Shown: one piece after another, positions 1-10,789 of the stretch | How the letters are laid out: each line of letters begins with the position of its first letter | Numbering within the stretch: position 1 is the first letter of the stretch | Notes under the pieces: generated by a model | Database searches by the model: none | What the model was told of the DNA's origin: nothing | What the model saw: only the letters and a program-made list of their open reading frames with translations | Position numbers and translations under genes: made by a program | Assembly: GCF_002095535.1 (NCBI RefSeq) | Contig: NZ_MLJI01000001.1 | Location: 1,663,832 to 1,727,831 of the forward strand | Direction of reading: 5' to 3' | Length of the DNA: 64,000 bases | From: Pantoea cypripedii | GTDB lineage: Bacteria > Pseudomonadota > Gammaproteobacteria > Enterobacterales > Enterobacteriaceae

Positions 1-326
1 CGGAAGGCAAACCCTCCGAAACACGCTTCAAAGTTGAGGAGCGCTTTGGTTTTGCTACCCTGGTAAAAGCCAGTCCGGTAACTGGCCGTACCCACCAGAT
101 TCGCGTTCATACGCTACATGCGGGCCATCCTATTGCCTTTGACGATCGCTACGGTGAACGTGAATTTGATCGCCAGCTGGCATCGACCGGGCTTTCTCGC
201 CTGTTCCTGCATGCCGCTGCGCTGACCTTTACTCACCCGAACACCGGCGAGACGCTGCGCATGGAAGCGCCGCTTGACGGCGCTTTGAAGCATTGTCTGG
301 CGCAGTTACGCCAGAAAAAAGCCTGA
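1..326 (+). CDS. rluC: 23S rRNA pseudouridine synthase RluC, C-terminal part
   Basis: This is the last 107 codons of RluC, which makes pseudouridines in domain II of 23S rRNA. The gene runs in from the left edge, so the S4-like RNA-binding domain and the catalytic Asp motif lie outside the window. The visible part carries the conserved VTGRTHQIRVH block and the FDDRYG and LFLHAAAL segments of the RluA/RluC family, and it ends at the expected place for the E. coli protein. The downstream gene yceF is convergent, as in E. coli. No start or promoter can be seen. Identification is by close match to remembered E. coli RluC. Confidence 0.95.
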   Translation, partial: EGKPSETRFKVEERFGFATLVKASPVTGRTHQIRVHTLHAGHPIAFDDRYGEREFDRQLASTGLSRLFLHAAALTFTHPNTGETLRMEAPLDGALKHCLAQLRQKKA

Positions 327-330
327 TCGT

Positions 331-363
331 GGCAGGCATCAACTCAATGGGTTGATGCCTGCC
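331..363. terminator. Hairpin between convergent rluC and yceF
   Basis: A perfect 13-bp inverted repeat (GGCAGGCATCAAC, with its complement at 351-363) and a 7-base loop lies just after the rluC stop and overlaps the last codons of yceF. There is no clear T-run on either strand, so it may be a weak bidirectional terminator or only an mRNA 3'-end stabiliser. Confidence 0.5.
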
Positions 364-920
364 TCGCGCAACATCTCATTCAGCGCAATCAACGGTAAGC
401 CAATCAACGCATTGGGATCACGTCCTTCCAGCCGTTCAAACAAACAAATGCCAAGACCTTCGCTTTTGAAGCTGCCTGCGCATTGCAAAGGTTGTTCTTT
501 TGCGACGTAAGCGGCGATTTCTGCCTTAGTCAGGTCACGAAAATGCACCGTAAAGGGTTCACAGCATAAAAATTGTTGTGCGCTCTGCGGCTGGATCAAC
601 GCTAACCCGGTATAGAAGGTGATTGCCTTGCCGCTGGCCGCAGCCAGCTGGCATCGTGCGTTCTCCTCGGTATGTGGCTTACCGGTGATGTTGCCATCCA
701 GCAGGCAAACCTGATCGGAACCAATGATCCAGCGATCCGGATATTGTTCAGCCAGCGCCTGGGCTTTCGCCAGCGCCAGCCGTTGCACCAGCGCTTCCGC
801 TGCCTCTCCGGGGAGCGGTGCTTCATCGGTATGTGGTGCCGCGCAGATAAAAGGCAGGCCAAGCTTGCTCAATAAAGCCTGACGGAACGGAGAAGTTGAG
901 GCTAAAACCAGCGGTGTCAT
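339..920 (-). CDS. yceF: Maf-family nucleoside triphosphate pyrophosphatase YceF
   Basis: A 193-residue cytoplasmic Maf/HAM1-type pyrophosphatase. E. coli YceF hydrolyses m7GTP and is thought to keep modified nucleotides out of RNA. The N-terminal [12 protein letters not shown] motif (Ser and Arg of the phosphate-binding loop), the DEAP segment and the IIGSDQVC strand with the catalytic-base Asp are all present, as is the FYTGLALI block. Two ATG codons are adjacent; I chose the second because it aligns with the E. coli start. Neither has a good Shine-Dalgarno sequence. The gene is transcribed divergently from yceD. Confidence 0.93.
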   Translation of the reverse strand: MTPLVLASTSPFRQALLSKLGLPFICAAPHTDEAPLPGEAAEALVQRLALAKAQALAEQYPDRWIIGSDQVCLLDGNITGKPHTEENARCQLAAASGKAITFYTGLALIQPQSAQQFLCCEPFTVHFRDLTKAEIAAYVAKEQPLQCAGSFKSEGLGICLFERLEGRDPNALIGLPLIALNEMLREAGINPLS

Positions 921-929
921 CATTTTTTT

Positions 930-1027
930 TCAGAATAGATAGCGTAAAGGTGACAGTCATTTTAAACTGTGCGCCGCACTGGATGCGACTAACGGGTGAA
1001 AGATGCCGTGAAACGGCCTTTTTCTTT
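930..1027 (+). ncRNA. Possible small RNA in the yceF-yceD gap (SraB position)
   Basis: A plus-strand intrinsic terminator (GCCGT-GAA-ACGGC followed by CTTTTTCTTT, 1005-1027) sits in the yceF-yceD gap, but no plus-strand gene lies between rluC (ends 326) and it, and yceF points the other way. A terminator with no gene before it implies a short transcript. E. coli is reported to encode the small RNA SraB between yceF and yceD, which fits this position. The 5' end is a guess; I identified no promoter for it. Confidence 0.35.
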
Positions 1028-1054
1028 GACTCTATGACGTTACAAAGTTAATAT
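1026..1054 (+). promoter_or_regulatory. Sigma70 promoter of yceD-rpmF-plsX
   Basis: TTGACT (1026-1031), a 17-bp spacer and TAATAT (1049-1054) make a near-consensus sigma70 promoter. Transcription would start about 1060-1062, only one to four bases before the yceD ATG at 1064, so the message from this promoter would have almost no leader. Confidence 0.75.
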
Positions 1055-1063
1055 TCGCGCCCT

Positions 1064-1770
<707 letters not shown>

Positions 1771-1796
1771 TTCTTGCGGTTACGCAAGGCGATACT

Positions 1797-2837
1797 TTGA
1801 CACGTTTGACCCTGGCAATAGATGCCATGGGCGGGGACTTCGGTCCCTGCGTGACAGTGCCTGCAGTCTTGCAGGCACTGGCCTCTCATTCGCACCTGAT
1901 TATCCTTCTGGTCGGCAATCCCGACATCATCACGCCATTACTTGCCAAAGCGGATTCCTCTGTACTGGAGCGTTTGCGGGTTATTCCTGCGGAATCGGTT
2001 ATTGCAAGTGATGCCAGACCTTCTCAGGCGATTCGTAACAGTCGCGGGAGCTCGATGCGCATCGCGCTGGAGCTGGTGAAAGAGGGTCAGGCACAAGCCT
2101 GTGTCAGTGCGGGAAATACCGGCGCACTGATGGGGTTAGCCAAGTTATTACTGAAGCCGCTGGAAGGCATTGAGCGTCCGGCGCTGATGACCGTTCTGCC
2201 GCACCAGCAGCAGGGTAAAACGGTCGTACTGGATCTGGGCGCGAACGTTGAGTCCGACAGTGAAATGCTGGTGCAGTTTGCCGTGATGGGCGCAGTGGTG
2301 GCTGAAGAAGTGCTGGCCATTGCGCAACCGCGCGTGGCATTGCTTAATATCGGACAGGAAGAGACCAAAGGTCTGGAAACTATCCGTATGGCCGCCGCGG
2401 TGCTGCGGGAATCGCCGCAGATCAACTATATTGGTTATCTTGAGGGGAACGATCTCCTCACTGGCAAAACGGATGTGCTGGTTTGCGATGGCTTTGCTGG
2501 CAATGTCACGCTGAAAACCATGGAAGGCGTGGTAAGAATGTTTCTTTCTCTGCTTAAGTCGTCAGGTGAAGGAAAAAAACGGGCCTGGTGGCTGAAATGG
2601 CTGGGGCGCTGGATCCTAAAACGTTTGACACAGCGTTTCGGTCATCTCAACCCCGACCAGTACAATGGCGCTTGTCTGTTAGGATTGCGCGGGACGGTAA
2701 TCAAAAGCCACGGTGCGGCGAATCAACGCGCATTTGCCGTGGCGATAGAACAGGCAGAGCAGGCGGTGCGGCGGCAAGTCCCTGAACGGATTGCGGCGCG
2801 TCTGGATACTGTATTAGCCAGGAGTGACAAAGCGTAG
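1797..2837 (+). CDS. plsX: Phosphate acyltransferase PlsX
   Basis: PlsX converts acyl-ACP to acyl-phosphate, feeding phospholipid synthesis. The 346-residue protein shows the family's [11 protein letters not shown] start, the [17 protein letters not shown] and [10 protein letters not shown] blocks, and the [14 protein letters not shown] motif near the end. The start is TTG, which gives the same N-terminus (MTRLTLA) as E. coli PlsX. The stop codon directly abuts the fabH ATG, so translation of the two is probably coupled. Slightly shorter at the C-terminus than the E. coli protein. Confidence 0.96.
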   Translation: MTRLTLAIDAMGGDFGPCVTVPAVLQALASHSHLIILLVGNPDIITPLLAKADSSVLERLRVIPAESVIASDARPSQAIRNSRGSSMRIALELVKEGQAQACVSAGNTGALMGLAKLLLKPLEGIERPALMTVLPHQQQGKTVVLDLGANVESDSEMLVQFAVMGAVVAEEVLAIAQPRVALLNIGQEETKGLETIRMAAAVLRESPQINYIGYLEGNDLLTGKTDVLVCDGFAGNVTLKTMEGVVRMFLSLLKSSGEGKKRAWWLKWLGRWILKRLTQRFGHLNPDQYNGACLLGLRGTVIKSHGAANQRAFAVAIEQAEQAVRRQVPERIAARLDTVLARSDKA

Positions 2838-3791
2838 ATGTTTACCAAAATTCTCGGTACGGGCAGCTATTTGCCTAGCCAGGTGCGCAGCAACGCGGAT
2901 CTGGAAAAAATGGTGGAGACTTCGGACGAGTGGATTGTCACCCGTACCGGTATCCGTGAGCGCCGCATTGCTGCGCCGGATGAAACAGTAGCGAGCATGG
3001 GTTACTCGGCGGCACAGCGCGCTCTGGAAATGGCGGGTGTGGCAGCCAGTGATGTGGGCTTAATTATTGTCGCGACGACATCGTCCAGCCACGCATTCCC
3101 CAGTTCAGCCTGCATGATCCAGCAAATGCTGGAAATTAACGACTGCGCCGCTTTTGACCTTGCGGCAGCATGCGCGGGCTTTACCTATGCGCTGAGCGTT
3201 GCCGATCAATACATCAAAAATGGCGCGGTGAAACATGCGCTGGTGATTGGGGCTGACGTGCTGGCACGGACCCTGGACCCGGCTGACCGTGGCACCATCA
3301 TTTTATTTGGTGATGGCGCGGGTGCTGTCGTACTGGGTCAGAGCAGCGAGCCGGGCATCATTTCAACCCATCTGCACGCGGATGGTCGCTATGGCCAATT
3401 GCTGACGCTGCCTTATCAGGATCGTGCGCAGCAGGATCAGCCAGCCTACCTCACCATGGCAGGCAATGAAGTCTTCAAAGTGGCGGTGACTGAACTGGCA
3501 CATATTGTAGATGAAACATTGCAGGCGAATAATCTCGATCGCGAAATGCTCGACTGGCTGGTACCTCATCAGGCTAACCTGCGCATTATTAGCGCCACAG
3601 CAAAAAAACTGGGTATGGGAATGGATAAAGTGGTGGTGACGCTGGATCGTCACGGTAACACCTCTGCCGCCTCCGTACCGAGCGCGCTGGATGAAGCTGT
3701 ACGTGATGGCCGTATTAAGCCCGGACAACTGATTCTGCTGGAAGCCTTTGGTGGTGGTTTCACCTGGGGTTCCGCGCTGGTTCGCTTTTGA
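2838..3791 (+). CDS. fabH: 3-oxoacyl-ACP synthase III (FabH)
   Basis: FabH condenses acetyl-CoA with malonyl-ACP to start fatty acid synthesis. The 317-residue length is standard, and the catalytic triad is in place: C112 in the AAACAGF motif, H244 in [10 protein letters not shown] and N274 in RHGNTSAAS. The ATG follows the plsX stop with no gap. The next gene, fabD, starts 15 bases after the fabH stop. Confidence 0.98.
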   Translation: MFTKILGTGSYLPSQVRSNADLEKMVETSDEWIVTRTGIRERRIAAPDETVASMGYSAAQRALEMAGVAASDVGLIIVATTSSSHAFPSSACMIQQMLEINDCAAFDLAAACAGFTYALSVADQYIKNGAVKHALVIGADVLARTLDPADRGTIILFGDGAGAVVLGQSSEPGIISTHLHADGRYGQLLTLPYQDRAQQDQPAYLTMAGNEVFKVAVTELAHIVDETLQANNLDREMLDWLVPHQANLRIISATAKKLGMGMDKVVVTLDRHGNTSAASVPSALDEAVRDGRIKPGQLILLEAFGGGFTWGSALVRF

Positions 3792-3806
3792 TTACAGGAA
3801 CGAAAG

Positions 3807-4739
3807 ATGACGCAATTTGCTTTTGTGTTCCCGGGACAGGGATCGCAGACCGTAGGTATGCTGGCCGAGCTGGCCGCTGAATACCCGCAGGTAGAAGCCA
3901 CTTTCCGTGAAGCTTCTGATGCGCTGGGTTATGACTTATGGCAACTGGTCCAGCAGGGACCGGCAGAAGAACTGAACAAAACCTGGCAGACGCAGCCTGC
4001 ATTGCTGGCCGCATCCGTTGCGATTTATCGTGTCTGGCAGAGCAAAAATGCCGCACAGCCGGTGCTGATGGCAGGCCACAGCCTGGGTGAATACTCGGCG
4101 CTGGTTTGCGCAGGCGTACTGAATTTCGCCGATGCTATCAAGCTGGTGGAACTGCGCGGCAAACTGATGCAGGAAGCTGTTCCGGAAGGTACTGGTGCGA
4201 TGCAGGCCATTATTGGTCTGGATGATGCGGCAATCCGTAAAGCCTGTGAAGAGAGTGCGCAGGGGCAGGTGGTTTCGCCTGTCAACTTCAACTCACCGGG
4301 TCAGGTTGTTATCGCGGGTAACAAAGAAGCGGTTGAGCGTGCCGGTGCAGCCTGTAAAGCAGCAGGTGCCAAACGTGCACTGCCGTTACCGGTTAGTGTG
4401 CCGTCACATTGCGCGCTGATGAAGCCAGCAGCAGAGAAGCTGGCCGTTGCACTTGAAGCCATCAGCTTTAACGCGCCTGCTGTGCCAGTAGTCAACAATG
4501 TTGATGTGAAATGTGAAACCGCACCAGACGCCATTCGTAGCGCGCTGGTGCGTCAGCTGTATAGCCCGGTTCGCTGGACCGAGGCTGTTGAATTTATTGC
4601 CACACAGGGTGTGACTCAGCTGCTGGAGATGGGTCCAGGTAAAGTGCTGACGGGTCTCACCAAACGTATTGTGGATAGCCTGACCGCTGCAGCCGTGAAC
4701 GATCCTGCTTCACTGAATGCAGCGCTTACCCAGGAATAA
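3807..4739 (+). CDS. fabD: Malonyl-CoA:ACP transacylase (FabD)
   Basis: FabD loads malonyl groups onto ACP. The 310-residue protein has the FPGQGSQ oxyanion motif near the N-terminus, the nucleophile motif GHSLGEYS (S92) and the catalytic His in VPSHCALM. It lies between fabH and fabG in the usual fab cluster, 10 bases before the fabG start. Confidence 0.98.
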   Translation: MTQFAFVFPGQGSQTVGMLAELAAEYPQVEATFREASDALGYDLWQLVQQGPAEELNKTWQTQPALLAASVAIYRVWQSKNAAQPVLMAGHSLGEYSALVCAGVLNFADAIKLVELRGKLMQEAVPEGTGAMQAIIGLDDAAIRKACEESAQGQVVSPVNFNSPGQVVIAGNKEAVERAGAACKAAGAKRALPLPVSVPSHCALMKPAAEKLAVALEAISFNAPAVPVVNNVDVKCETAPDAIRSALVRQLYSPVRWTEAVEFIATQGVTQLLEMGPGKVLTGLTKRIVDSLTAAAVNDPASLNAALTQE

Positions 4740-4749
4740 GAGGAAAATC

Positions 4750-5484
4750 ATGAGCTTTGAAGGTAAAGTTGCGCTGGTTACCGGCGCGAGCCGCGGCATC
4801 GGTCGCGCCATTGCGGAAACGCTGGCAGCGCGCGGTGCTAAAGTGGTGGGTACCGCCACCAGCGAAAGCGGCGCGGAGGCAATCAGTGCTTACCTCGGCA
4901 ACAGCGGCAAAGGTTTGCTGCTGAATGTGACCGATTCTGCTTCGATTGAGAGCGTACTCGAGAAAGTTCGCGCGGAATTTGGCGAAGTGGACATTTTAGT
5001 CAATAATGCAGGCATTACGCGTGATAATTTGCTGATGCGCATGAAAGATGATGAATGGGCGGATATCCTGGATACCAACCTGACATCAGTTTTCCGTCTT
5101 TCTAAGGCGGTTATGCGTGCCATGATGAAAAAACGCGTGGGCCGAATCATCACCATTGGTTCTGTCGTTGGAACCATGGGTAACGCGGGTCAGGCAAACT
5201 ATGCTGCAGCAAAAGCAGGTTTGATTGGCTTTAGCAAATCACTGGCGCGAGAAGTCGCGTCACGTGGTATTACCGTGAACGTCGTTGCACCGGGCTTTAT
5301 TGAAACGGACATGACGCGCGCACTGAACGAAGATCAACGTTCGGGCATTTTGGCAGAAGTTCCGGCAGGTCGCTTAGGCAACCCGCAGGAAATCGCCAAT
5401 GCAGTAGCATTCTTAGCCTCTGACGAAGCAGCCTACATCACAGGTGAAACGCTGCACGTTAATGGCGGCATGTATATGGTCTGA
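4750..5484 (+). CDS. fabG: 3-oxoacyl-ACP reductase (FabG)
   Basis: A 244-residue NADPH-dependent short-chain dehydrogenase that performs the first reduction of the elongation cycle. The nucleotide-binding TGASRGIG motif, the NNAG motif and the YAAAKAG catalytic Tyr-Lys pair are visible. I chose the ATG at 4750 (MSFEGKVALVTG), preceded by AGAGGAAA, because it matches the E. coli start and length; an upstream in-frame start would add 11 unsupported residues inside fabD. Confidence 0.98.
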   Translation: MSFEGKVALVTGASRGIGRAIAETLAARGAKVVGTATSESGAEAISAYLGNSGKGLLLNVTDSASIESVLEKVRAEFGEVDILVNNAGITRDNLLMRMKDDEWADILDTNLTSVFRLSKAVMRAMMKKRVGRIITIGSVVGTMGNAGQANYAAAKAGLIGFSKSLAREVASRGITVNVVAPGFIETDMTRALNEDQRSGILAEVPAGRLGNPQEIANAVAFLASDEAAYITGETLHVNGGMYMV

Positions 5485-5564
5485 TAATCACGAAATCATT
5501 TGCATTATTTGCGGCAAAAACCGCAGAATAGCGTAAAATCGTGGTGCGACCGGCCGGGATTTTG

Positions 5565-5592
5565 TTGCATCTTTTTCAACATTTTATACACT
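5565..5592 (+). promoter_or_regulatory. Probable acpP promoter
   Basis: The 154-base gap before acpP contains TTGCAT (5565-5570) and, 16 bases on, TACACT (5587-5592; TATACA overlaps two bases earlier), close to the arrangement remembered for the strong E. coli acpP promoter. A small hairpin (TGCGG-loop-CCGCA, about 5510-5525) lies upstream. This would let acpP be made at a higher level than the rest of the fab cluster. Confidence 0.5.
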
Positions 5593-5638
5593 ACGAAAAC
5601 CATCGCATAAAGCGAGTTTTGATAGGAAATTGAATAGC

Positions 5639-5881
5639 ATGAGCACTAAAACTATTGAAGAACGCGTTAAGGATATCATTATTGAGCAACTGGGATGCAA
5701 AGAGGAGCAAGTGAACGGTCCTGCTTCTTTTGTTGACGACCTGGGCGCTGATTCTCTTGACACGGTTGAACTGGTGATGGCTCTGGAAGAAGAGTTCGAT
5801 ACTGAGATTCCAGACGAAGAAGCTGAGAAAATCACTACCGTTCAGGCAGCGATCGACTACATCACTAGCCACCAAGGCTAA
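5639..5881 (+). CDS. acpP: Acyl carrier protein
   Basis: The acidic carrier of acyl chains for fatty acid, phospholipid and other syntheses. The phosphopantetheine site is S39 in [20 protein letters not shown], and the second half is essentially identical to E. coli ACP. The N-terminal half is unusual: 80 residues against 78, with a Lys-Thr insertion after MST, a cysteine at position 20 where E. coli has Val, and an NGP segment in loop 1. The ATG at 5639 follows AGGAAATTG. It lies between fabG and fabF, so it is the housekeeping ACP. Confidence 0.96.
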   Translation: MSTKTIEERVKDIIIEQLGCKEEQVNGPASFVDDLGADSLDTVELVMALEEEFDTEIPDEEAEKITTVQAAIDYITSHQG

Positions 5882-5889
5882 TGAATATC

Positions 5890-5920
5890 TTCAGGCGGTC
5901 GCTCGACCGCCTGAGTTTTA
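5890..5920 (+). terminator. Terminator or attenuator after acpP
   Basis: A 10-bp perfect stem (TCAGGCGGTC, loop GCTC, GACCGCCTGA) followed by GTTTTATT lies 10 bases after the acpP stop. It should end most acpP messages while letting some read-through into fabF. Confidence 0.8.
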
Positions 5921-5965
5921 TTGTTTGCCCCACATAGTTTTTTTACCCCTCCCTGGAGGACGAAC

Positions 5966-7207
5966 GTGTCTAAGCGTCGTGTAGTTGTGACCGGTCTTGG
6001 CATGTTGTCTCCTGTCGGCAATACCGTAGAGTCTACCTGGAGTACTCTCCTTGCCGGTCAGAGCGGCATTACCCTGATCGACCATTTTGATACTAGTGCC
6101 TATGCAACACGTTTTGCTGGTCTGGTAAAAGATTTCAATTGCGATGAATTCATCTCGCGCAAAGATCAGCGCAAGATGGATGATTTCATCCAATACGGCA
6201 TTGTTGCCGGTATACAGGCTATGCATGACTCCGGTCTGGTAGTCACTGATGAAAACGCCAGTCGTGTTGGTGCGGCGATTGGTTCTGGCATCGGTGGACT
6301 GGGTTTAATTGAAGAAAACCATAGCTCGCTGGTGAATGGCGGTCCGCGCAAAATCAGCCCGTTCTTTGTGCCTTCCACCATTGTAAATATGGTCGCAGGT
6401 CACCTGACGATTATGTTTGGTCTGAAAGGTCCAAGCATTTCTATCGCTACAGCTTGTACTTCAGGTGTTCATAACATCGGCCATGCGGCACGCATCATTG
6501 CTTACAACGATGCTGATGTCATGCTTGCCGGTGGCGCAGAAAAAGCCAGTACGCCGCTGGGCGTGGGTGGATTTGGCGCGGCGCGTGCGCTCTCAACCCA
6601 TAACGAAAACCCGCAGGCGGCAAGTCGTCCCTGGGATAAAGATCGTGATGGTTTTGTGCTGGGCGATGGCGCAGGTATCGTGGTACTGGAAGAGTATGAG
6701 CACGCGAAAAAACGCGGTGCGAAAATTTATGCTGAAGTGGTTGGCTTTGGCATGAGTAGCGATGCTTACCACATGACATCACCACCGGAAAACGGTGCAG
6801 GCGCGGCGCTGGCGATGGCTAACGCACTGCGCGATGCGCAGCTGAACCCGGAACAGATCGGCTATGTCAACGCGCATGGCACTTCAACGCCAGCCGGTGA
6901 TAAAGCCGAAGCTCAGGCGGTGAAATCGATCTTTGGTGCTGCAGCCAGCTCCGTTATGGTCAGCTCAACCAAATCGATGACCGGCCACCTGCTCGGTGCA
7001 GCAGGCGCGGTTGAGTCGATCTACTCGATTCTGGCACTGCGCGACCAGGCGATTCCGCCGACTATCAACCTCGACAACCCGGATGAAGGTTGCGATCTGG
7101 ATTTCGTGCCTCACACCGCACGCCAGGTCAGCGGCATGGAATATACGCTGTGTAACTCCTTCGGATTCGGTGGAACCAACGGTTCGCTGATCTTCCGCAA
7201 GGTGTAA
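5966..7207 (+). CDS. fabF: 3-oxoacyl-ACP synthase II (FabF)
   Basis: FabF elongates acyl-ACP and controls temperature-dependent cis-vaccenate synthesis. The start is GTG at 5966, preceded by TGGAGGA; it gives 413 residues beginning [18 protein letters not shown], the exact E. coli length. The thiolase-fold Cys motif TACTSG and the two catalytic His motifs ([12 protein letters not shown] and [12 protein letters not shown]) are present. An upstream in-frame ATG at 5921 would overlap the acpP terminator and is rejected. Confidence 0.97.
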   Translation: MSKRRVVVTGLGMLSPVGNTVESTWSTLLAGQSGITLIDHFDTSAYATRFAGLVKDFNCDEFISRKDQRKMDDFIQYGIVAGIQAMHDSGLVVTDENASRVGAAIGSGIGGLGLIEENHSSLVNGGPRKISPFFVPSTIVNMVAGHLTIMFGLKGPSISIATACTSGVHNIGHAARIIAYNDADVMLAGGAEKASTPLGVGGFGAARALSTHNENPQAASRPWDKDRDGFVLGDGAGIVVLEEYEHAKKRGAKIYAEVVGFGMSSDAYHMTSPPENGAGAALAMANALRDAQLNPEQIGYVNAHGTSTPAGDKAEAQAVKSIFGAAASSVMVSSTKSMTGHLLGAAGAVESIYSILALRDQAIPPTINLDNPDEGCDLDFVPHTARQVSGMEYTLCNSFGFGGTNGSLIFRKV

Positions 7208-7225
7208 ATCGTTTTGCCCGGAACA

Positions 7226-7252
7226 GAGGCCCGCAATGCGGGCCTTTTTTTA
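7226..7252 (+). terminator. Intrinsic terminator after fabF
   Basis: GGCCCGC-AAT-GCGGGCC followed by seven T residues, about 20 bases after the fabF stop. Confidence 0.9.
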
Positions 7253-7328
7253 TATTTTGTCACGTAGTCGCGTGGAATCTTACGGCCTTCAATGGTATTC
7301 AAAGCAAGGTCAATTCATTGAGGTCGTT

Positions 7329-8144
7329 ATGATGTGGATAAATGGAGCAGAACAGACGCAGCTTGCAGCGCGCGATCGTGCTGTACAGTTTGGCGATGGC
7401 TGTTTCACCACCGCTGCGGTGATAAACGGTCAGATTCAGTTGTTACCTGCTCACCTGCAACGTTTAAAACAGGGTTGTGAACGCCTGCTGATGGCGGAAC
7501 CTGACTGGCAACAACTCGAAGCAGAAATGCTGACTGCCGCACAAGGGCAGGAGCGGACGGTGTTAAAAGTGATTCTGACGCCCGGTGCTGGCGGACGTGG
7601 CTACAGTCGGCATGGATGCAGTCACCCCACGCGCATTATCTCCCTCTCACCCTGGCCCCACCATTATCAGGCACTGCAACAACAAGGCGCACGACTGGTG
7701 ACCAGCCCGGTACCGCTGGCACGCAACCCGCTGCTGGCCGGAATTAAACACCTCAACCGGCTGGAGCAGGTACTGATTCGCCACCATCTTGACCAGACGG
7801 AGGCCGACGAGGCGCTGGTGCTTGACACTGAGGGGACGGTGGTGGAATGCTGTGCGGCCAATTTATTCTGGCGTGAGGGCGATAAGATATTCACGCCATG
7901 TCTCGATCAGGCTGGCGTTGCTGGCATTATGCGGCGTTTTCTGATGGCGCAGATGGCGGCTACAGGCAAGGCTTGTCAGCTGATTGACGGTAACAGGGAT
8001 CGCATCCTTGCCGCAGATGAAGTGGTGATATGCAATGCCCTGATGCCGGTTTTACCCGTGCGAAGTATTGACGACGTCTCGTTCACCGCACGTTCGCTGT
8101 ACCAGCAACTGCTCGCCAGTTGCCAGAAAATGGAAGCACCATGA
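7329..8144 (+). CDS. pabC: Aminodeoxychorismate lyase
   Basis: PabC is a PLP-dependent fold-type IV lyase that releases pyruvate from aminodeoxychorismate to give p-aminobenzoate for folate. The Schiff-base lysine is in [14 protein letters not shown], and the ECCAANLFW and [11 protein letters not shown] blocks are characteristic. The start is ATG 7329 or the adjacent ATG 7332; TGAGG at 7319-7323 serves either. The family starts like MFLING, so upstream in-frame codons are not used. The stop overlaps the mltG start (ATGA), indicating translational coupling. Confidence 0.94.
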   Translation: MMWINGAEQTQLAARDRAVQFGDGCFTTAAVINGQIQLLPAHLQRLKQGCERLLMAEPDWQQLEAEMLTAAQGQERTVLKVILTPGAGGRGYSRHGCSHPTRIISLSPWPHHYQALQQQGARLVTSPVPLARNPLLAGIKHLNRLEQVLIRHHLDQTEADEALVLDTEGTVVECCAANLFWREGDKIFTPCLDQAGVAGIMRRFLMAQMAATGKACQLIDGNRDRILAADEVVICNALMPVLPVRSIDDVSFTARSLYQQLLASCQKMEAP

Positions 8145-9160
8145 CCCGAATGAAAAAAATTGTCGCTGGCGCCGTGGCGATCATTGGCCTCGCGGCGGCC
8201 TTTAGTTATTGGCAGATTGAACGTTTCGCCGATACACCTTTAACCCTGCATCAGGAAACCATTTTTACTCTGCCAGCAGGGACTGGCCGGGTGGCACTGG
8301 AAGCACAGCTGGAAAGTGAGCATGTGATTGCACCGAGCCTGTGGTTTGGTCCGTTGCTGAAACTGGAGCCAGAGCTGGCGCGTTTTAAAGCCGGTACTTA
8401 TCGCCTCGAAAGCAATATGACGGTGCGTCAATTGCTCGAATTGCTGGCAAGTGGCAAGGAAGCGCAGTTCCCGTTGCGTTTTGTCGAAGGTTCCCGCCTG
8501 AAAGAGTGGCTGGAGCAACTGCGCGCGGCCCCTTATCTCAAGCACACCCTGCAAGATGATCAGTTTGCCACGGTGGCAGCAGCGCTGAAACTCGATGCCA
8601 GCCAGCTGGAAGGTGGCTTTTATCCTGATACTTATCTCTACACCGCCAACACCAGCGATGTGGCACTGCTGGAACGCGCCCATGCGCGCATGAACAAACT
8701 GGTGGATGAGATCTGGCAGAACCGCATGGATAACCTGCCTTATAAGAAAGAGCAGGACCTGGTGACGATGGCGTCGATCATCGAGAAAGAAACCGGCGTC
8801 AGCGAAGAGCGTGCGCGGGTGGCTTCGGTGTTTATCAACCGCTTGCGGATTGGCATGAAGTTGCAGACCGATCCGACGGTGATTTACGGCATGGGTGATA
8901 GCTATACAGGCACGCTAACACGTAAAGATCTCGACACGCCAACCGATTACAATACTTATACCATTAGCGGCATGCCACCGGGTCCGATTGCCATGCCTGG
9001 CCGGGCTTCTCTGGAAGCGGCGGCGCACCCGGAAAAAAGCAATTACCTCTATTTTGTGGCGGATGGCAAAGGTGGTCACACCTTTACCACCAATCTGGTC
9101 AGCCATAATAAAGCCGTGCAGGCGTATCGGCTGGCAATGAAGGAAAAAAATGAAAAGTAA
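8141..9160 (+). CDS. mltG: Endolytic murein transglycosylase MltG
   Basis: MltG cleaves nascent glycan strands and sets glycan length. The 339-residue protein has one N-terminal membrane anchor (about residues 4-22, [17 protein letters not shown]) and a periplasmic YceG domain. The catalytic Glu lies in [10 protein letters not shown], and the [12 protein letters not shown] and [10 protein letters not shown] blocks are typical. The start overlaps the pabC stop and the end overlaps tmk by 11 bases. Confidence 0.95.
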   Translation: MTRMKKIVAGAVAIIGLAAAFSYWQIERFADTPLTLHQETIFTLPAGTGRVALEAQLESEHVIAPSLWFGPLLKLEPELARFKAGTYRLESNMTVRQLLELLASGKEAQFPLRFVEGSRLKEWLEQLRAAPYLKHTLQDDQFATVAAALKLDASQLEGGFYPDTYLYTANTSDVALLERAHARMNKLVDEIWQNRMDNLPYKKEQDLVTMASIIEKETGVSEERARVASVFINRLRIGMKLQTDPTVIYGMGDSYTGTLTRKDLDTPTDYNTYTISGMPPGPIAMPGRASLEAAAHPEKSNYLYFVADGKGGHTFTTNLVSHNKAVQAYRLAMKEKNEK

Positions 9161-9785
9161 GTTTATCGTCATCGAAGGTCTGGAAGGGGCGGGCAAAACC
9201 ACGGCGCGTGATGCGGTGGTTGCAGTGCTACGCGAGCAGGGCATTGATGATCTGGTCTTCACGCGTGAACCGGGCGGTACACCGCTGGCGGAACAGCTGC
9301 GTGTGCTGGTCAAGCAAGGGATTGATGGCGAAACGCTCACCGATCAAGCGGAATTGCTGATGCTCTACGCTGCGCGTGTCCAGCTGGTGGAGAATGTGAT
9401 CAAGCCTGCCCTGGCGCGGGGTGCCTGGGTGATTGGCGATCGTCATGATCTGTCATCGCAGGCCTATCAGGGCGGCGGACGCGGCCTGGATACTCAACTG
9501 ATGAGTACCTTACGTGACGCGGTGCTGGGTGAATTCCGTCCGGATTGTACCCTGTATCTCGATGTCACCCCGGAAATTGGTTTGCAGCGGGCGCGGGCGC
9601 GTGGCGAGCTGGACCGTATCGAGCAGGAATCGCTGCGCTTTTTTGAACGCACCCGTGAGCGTTATCTGGTGCTGGCTGCGCAAGATCCCACCATCATCAC
9701 TATTGATGCCACGCAGTCGTTGCCACAGGTGACGCAGTCAATCCAGTCCGCCGTACGTCACTGGCTGGCAGGTCAAACGGCATGA
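9150..9785 (+). CDS. tmk: Thymidylate kinase
   Basis: Phosphorylates dTMP to dTDP. The 211-residue protein has the P-loop GLEGAGKTT near residue 9, the FTREPGG substrate motif and the [16 protein letters not shown] segment. It overlaps mltG upstream and holB downstream (ATGA), so the pabC-mltG-tmk-holB genes form one tightly packed unit. Confidence 0.97.
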   Translation: MKSKFIVIEGLEGAGKTTARDAVVAVLREQGIDDLVFTREPGGTPLAEQLRVLVKQGIDGETLTDQAELLMLYAARVQLVENVIKPALARGAWVIGDRHDLSSQAYQGGGRGLDTQLMSTLRDAVLGEFRPDCTLYLDVTPEIGLQRARARGELDRIEQESLRFFERTRERYLVLAAQDPTIITIDATQSLPQVTQSIQSAVRHWLAGQTA

Positions 9786-10771
9786 ACTGGTATCCGTGGC
9801 TAAACCAGCCGTATCGGCAAATTATTGCCCGTCATCAGAGCAATCAGGCGCACCATGCGCTGTTAATTCAGGCTATTGATGGCATGGGGGACGATGCGCT
9901 GGTTTGGGGTGTCAGTCGCTGGCTGATGTGCCAGCAACCCGAGGGATTAAAAAGCTGTGGTCACTGCCACGGTTGCCATTTGATGCAGGCACATACCCAT
10001 CCTGACTGGTATCGTCTTGAGGCCGAGAAGGGCAAATCCTCGCTGGGGATTGATGCGGTGCGTGATGTCACGGAAAAACTGTACCATTTTGCCCAGCAGG
10101 GTGGGGCGAAAGTGGTGTGGCTGCCTGACGCGGCACAGCTGACTGAAGCCGCTGCCAATGCGTTGCTGAAAACCCTGGAAGAACCGCCCGCCAATACGTG
10201 GTTTTTCCTGAGTACCCGCGAACCGTCACGTTTGCTCGCCACATTGCGCAGCCGCTGTATGACCTGGCATCTCTCACCTCCTGAGGAGGTTCATAGCCTG
10301 CAATGGTTGCAAAAACAGATTTCCCAGCCAGAAGAAACGCTGCGTGCGGCGTTGCGTTTGAGCAACGGGGCACCCGCAGCAGCGCTGGCGTTGTTGCAGC
10401 CTGAGCGCTGGCAGGTTCGTCAGGCGCTGTGTGATGCATTGCCTGGCGCATTATCGCAGGATGTGTTGCAACTGCTGCCATCGTTAAACAGTGATGATGT
10501 CGCCGACCGTCTGGCCTGGCTGCTCTCGCTGCTGGTGGATGCGATGAAAGTGCAGCAGGGGGCAAATCGCTGGTTAAGCAACGGTGATCGTCCGGATGTG
10601 GTGACGATGCTGGCACAACAGCTCAACAGCAGCGCCCTGAATGCCAGCGTGCAGATGTGGATGCAGTGCCGCGAGCAACTGCAGCAGGTGGCAGCGCTCA
10701 ATCGTGAATTAATGTTGACCGATCGTTTGTTGAGCTGGAGCCGTCTGCTGACACCAGCGACGCTCGGCTAA
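9782..10771 (+). CDS. holB: DNA polymerase III delta-prime subunit
   Basis: The delta-prime subunit of the clamp loader. The 329-residue protein begins [13 protein letters not shown] and carries the zinc-module cysteines ([11 protein letters not shown], about residues 59-69), the [21 protein letters not shown] region and the [16 protein letters not shown] sensor-like segment. Its start overlaps the tmk stop by four bases. The next gene, ycfH, follows after 18 bases. Confidence 0.95.
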   Translation: MNWYPWLNQPYRQIIARHQSNQAHHALLIQAIDGMGDDALVWGVSRWLMCQQPEGLKSCGHCHGCHLMQAHTHPDWYRLEAEKGKSSLGIDAVRDVTEKLYHFAQQGGAKVVWLPDAAQLTEAAANALLKTLEEPPANTWFFLSTREPSRLLATLRSRCMTWHLSPPEEVHSLQWLQKQISQPEETLRAALRLSNGAPAAALALLQPERWQVRQALCDALPGALSQDVLQLLPSLNSDDVADRLAWLLSLLVDAMKVQQGANRWLSNGDRPDVVTMLAQQLNSSALNASVQMWMQCREQLQQVAALNRELMLTDRLLSWSRLLTPATLG

Positions 10772-10789
10772 GCGTAAAAAGAGAGAAGT

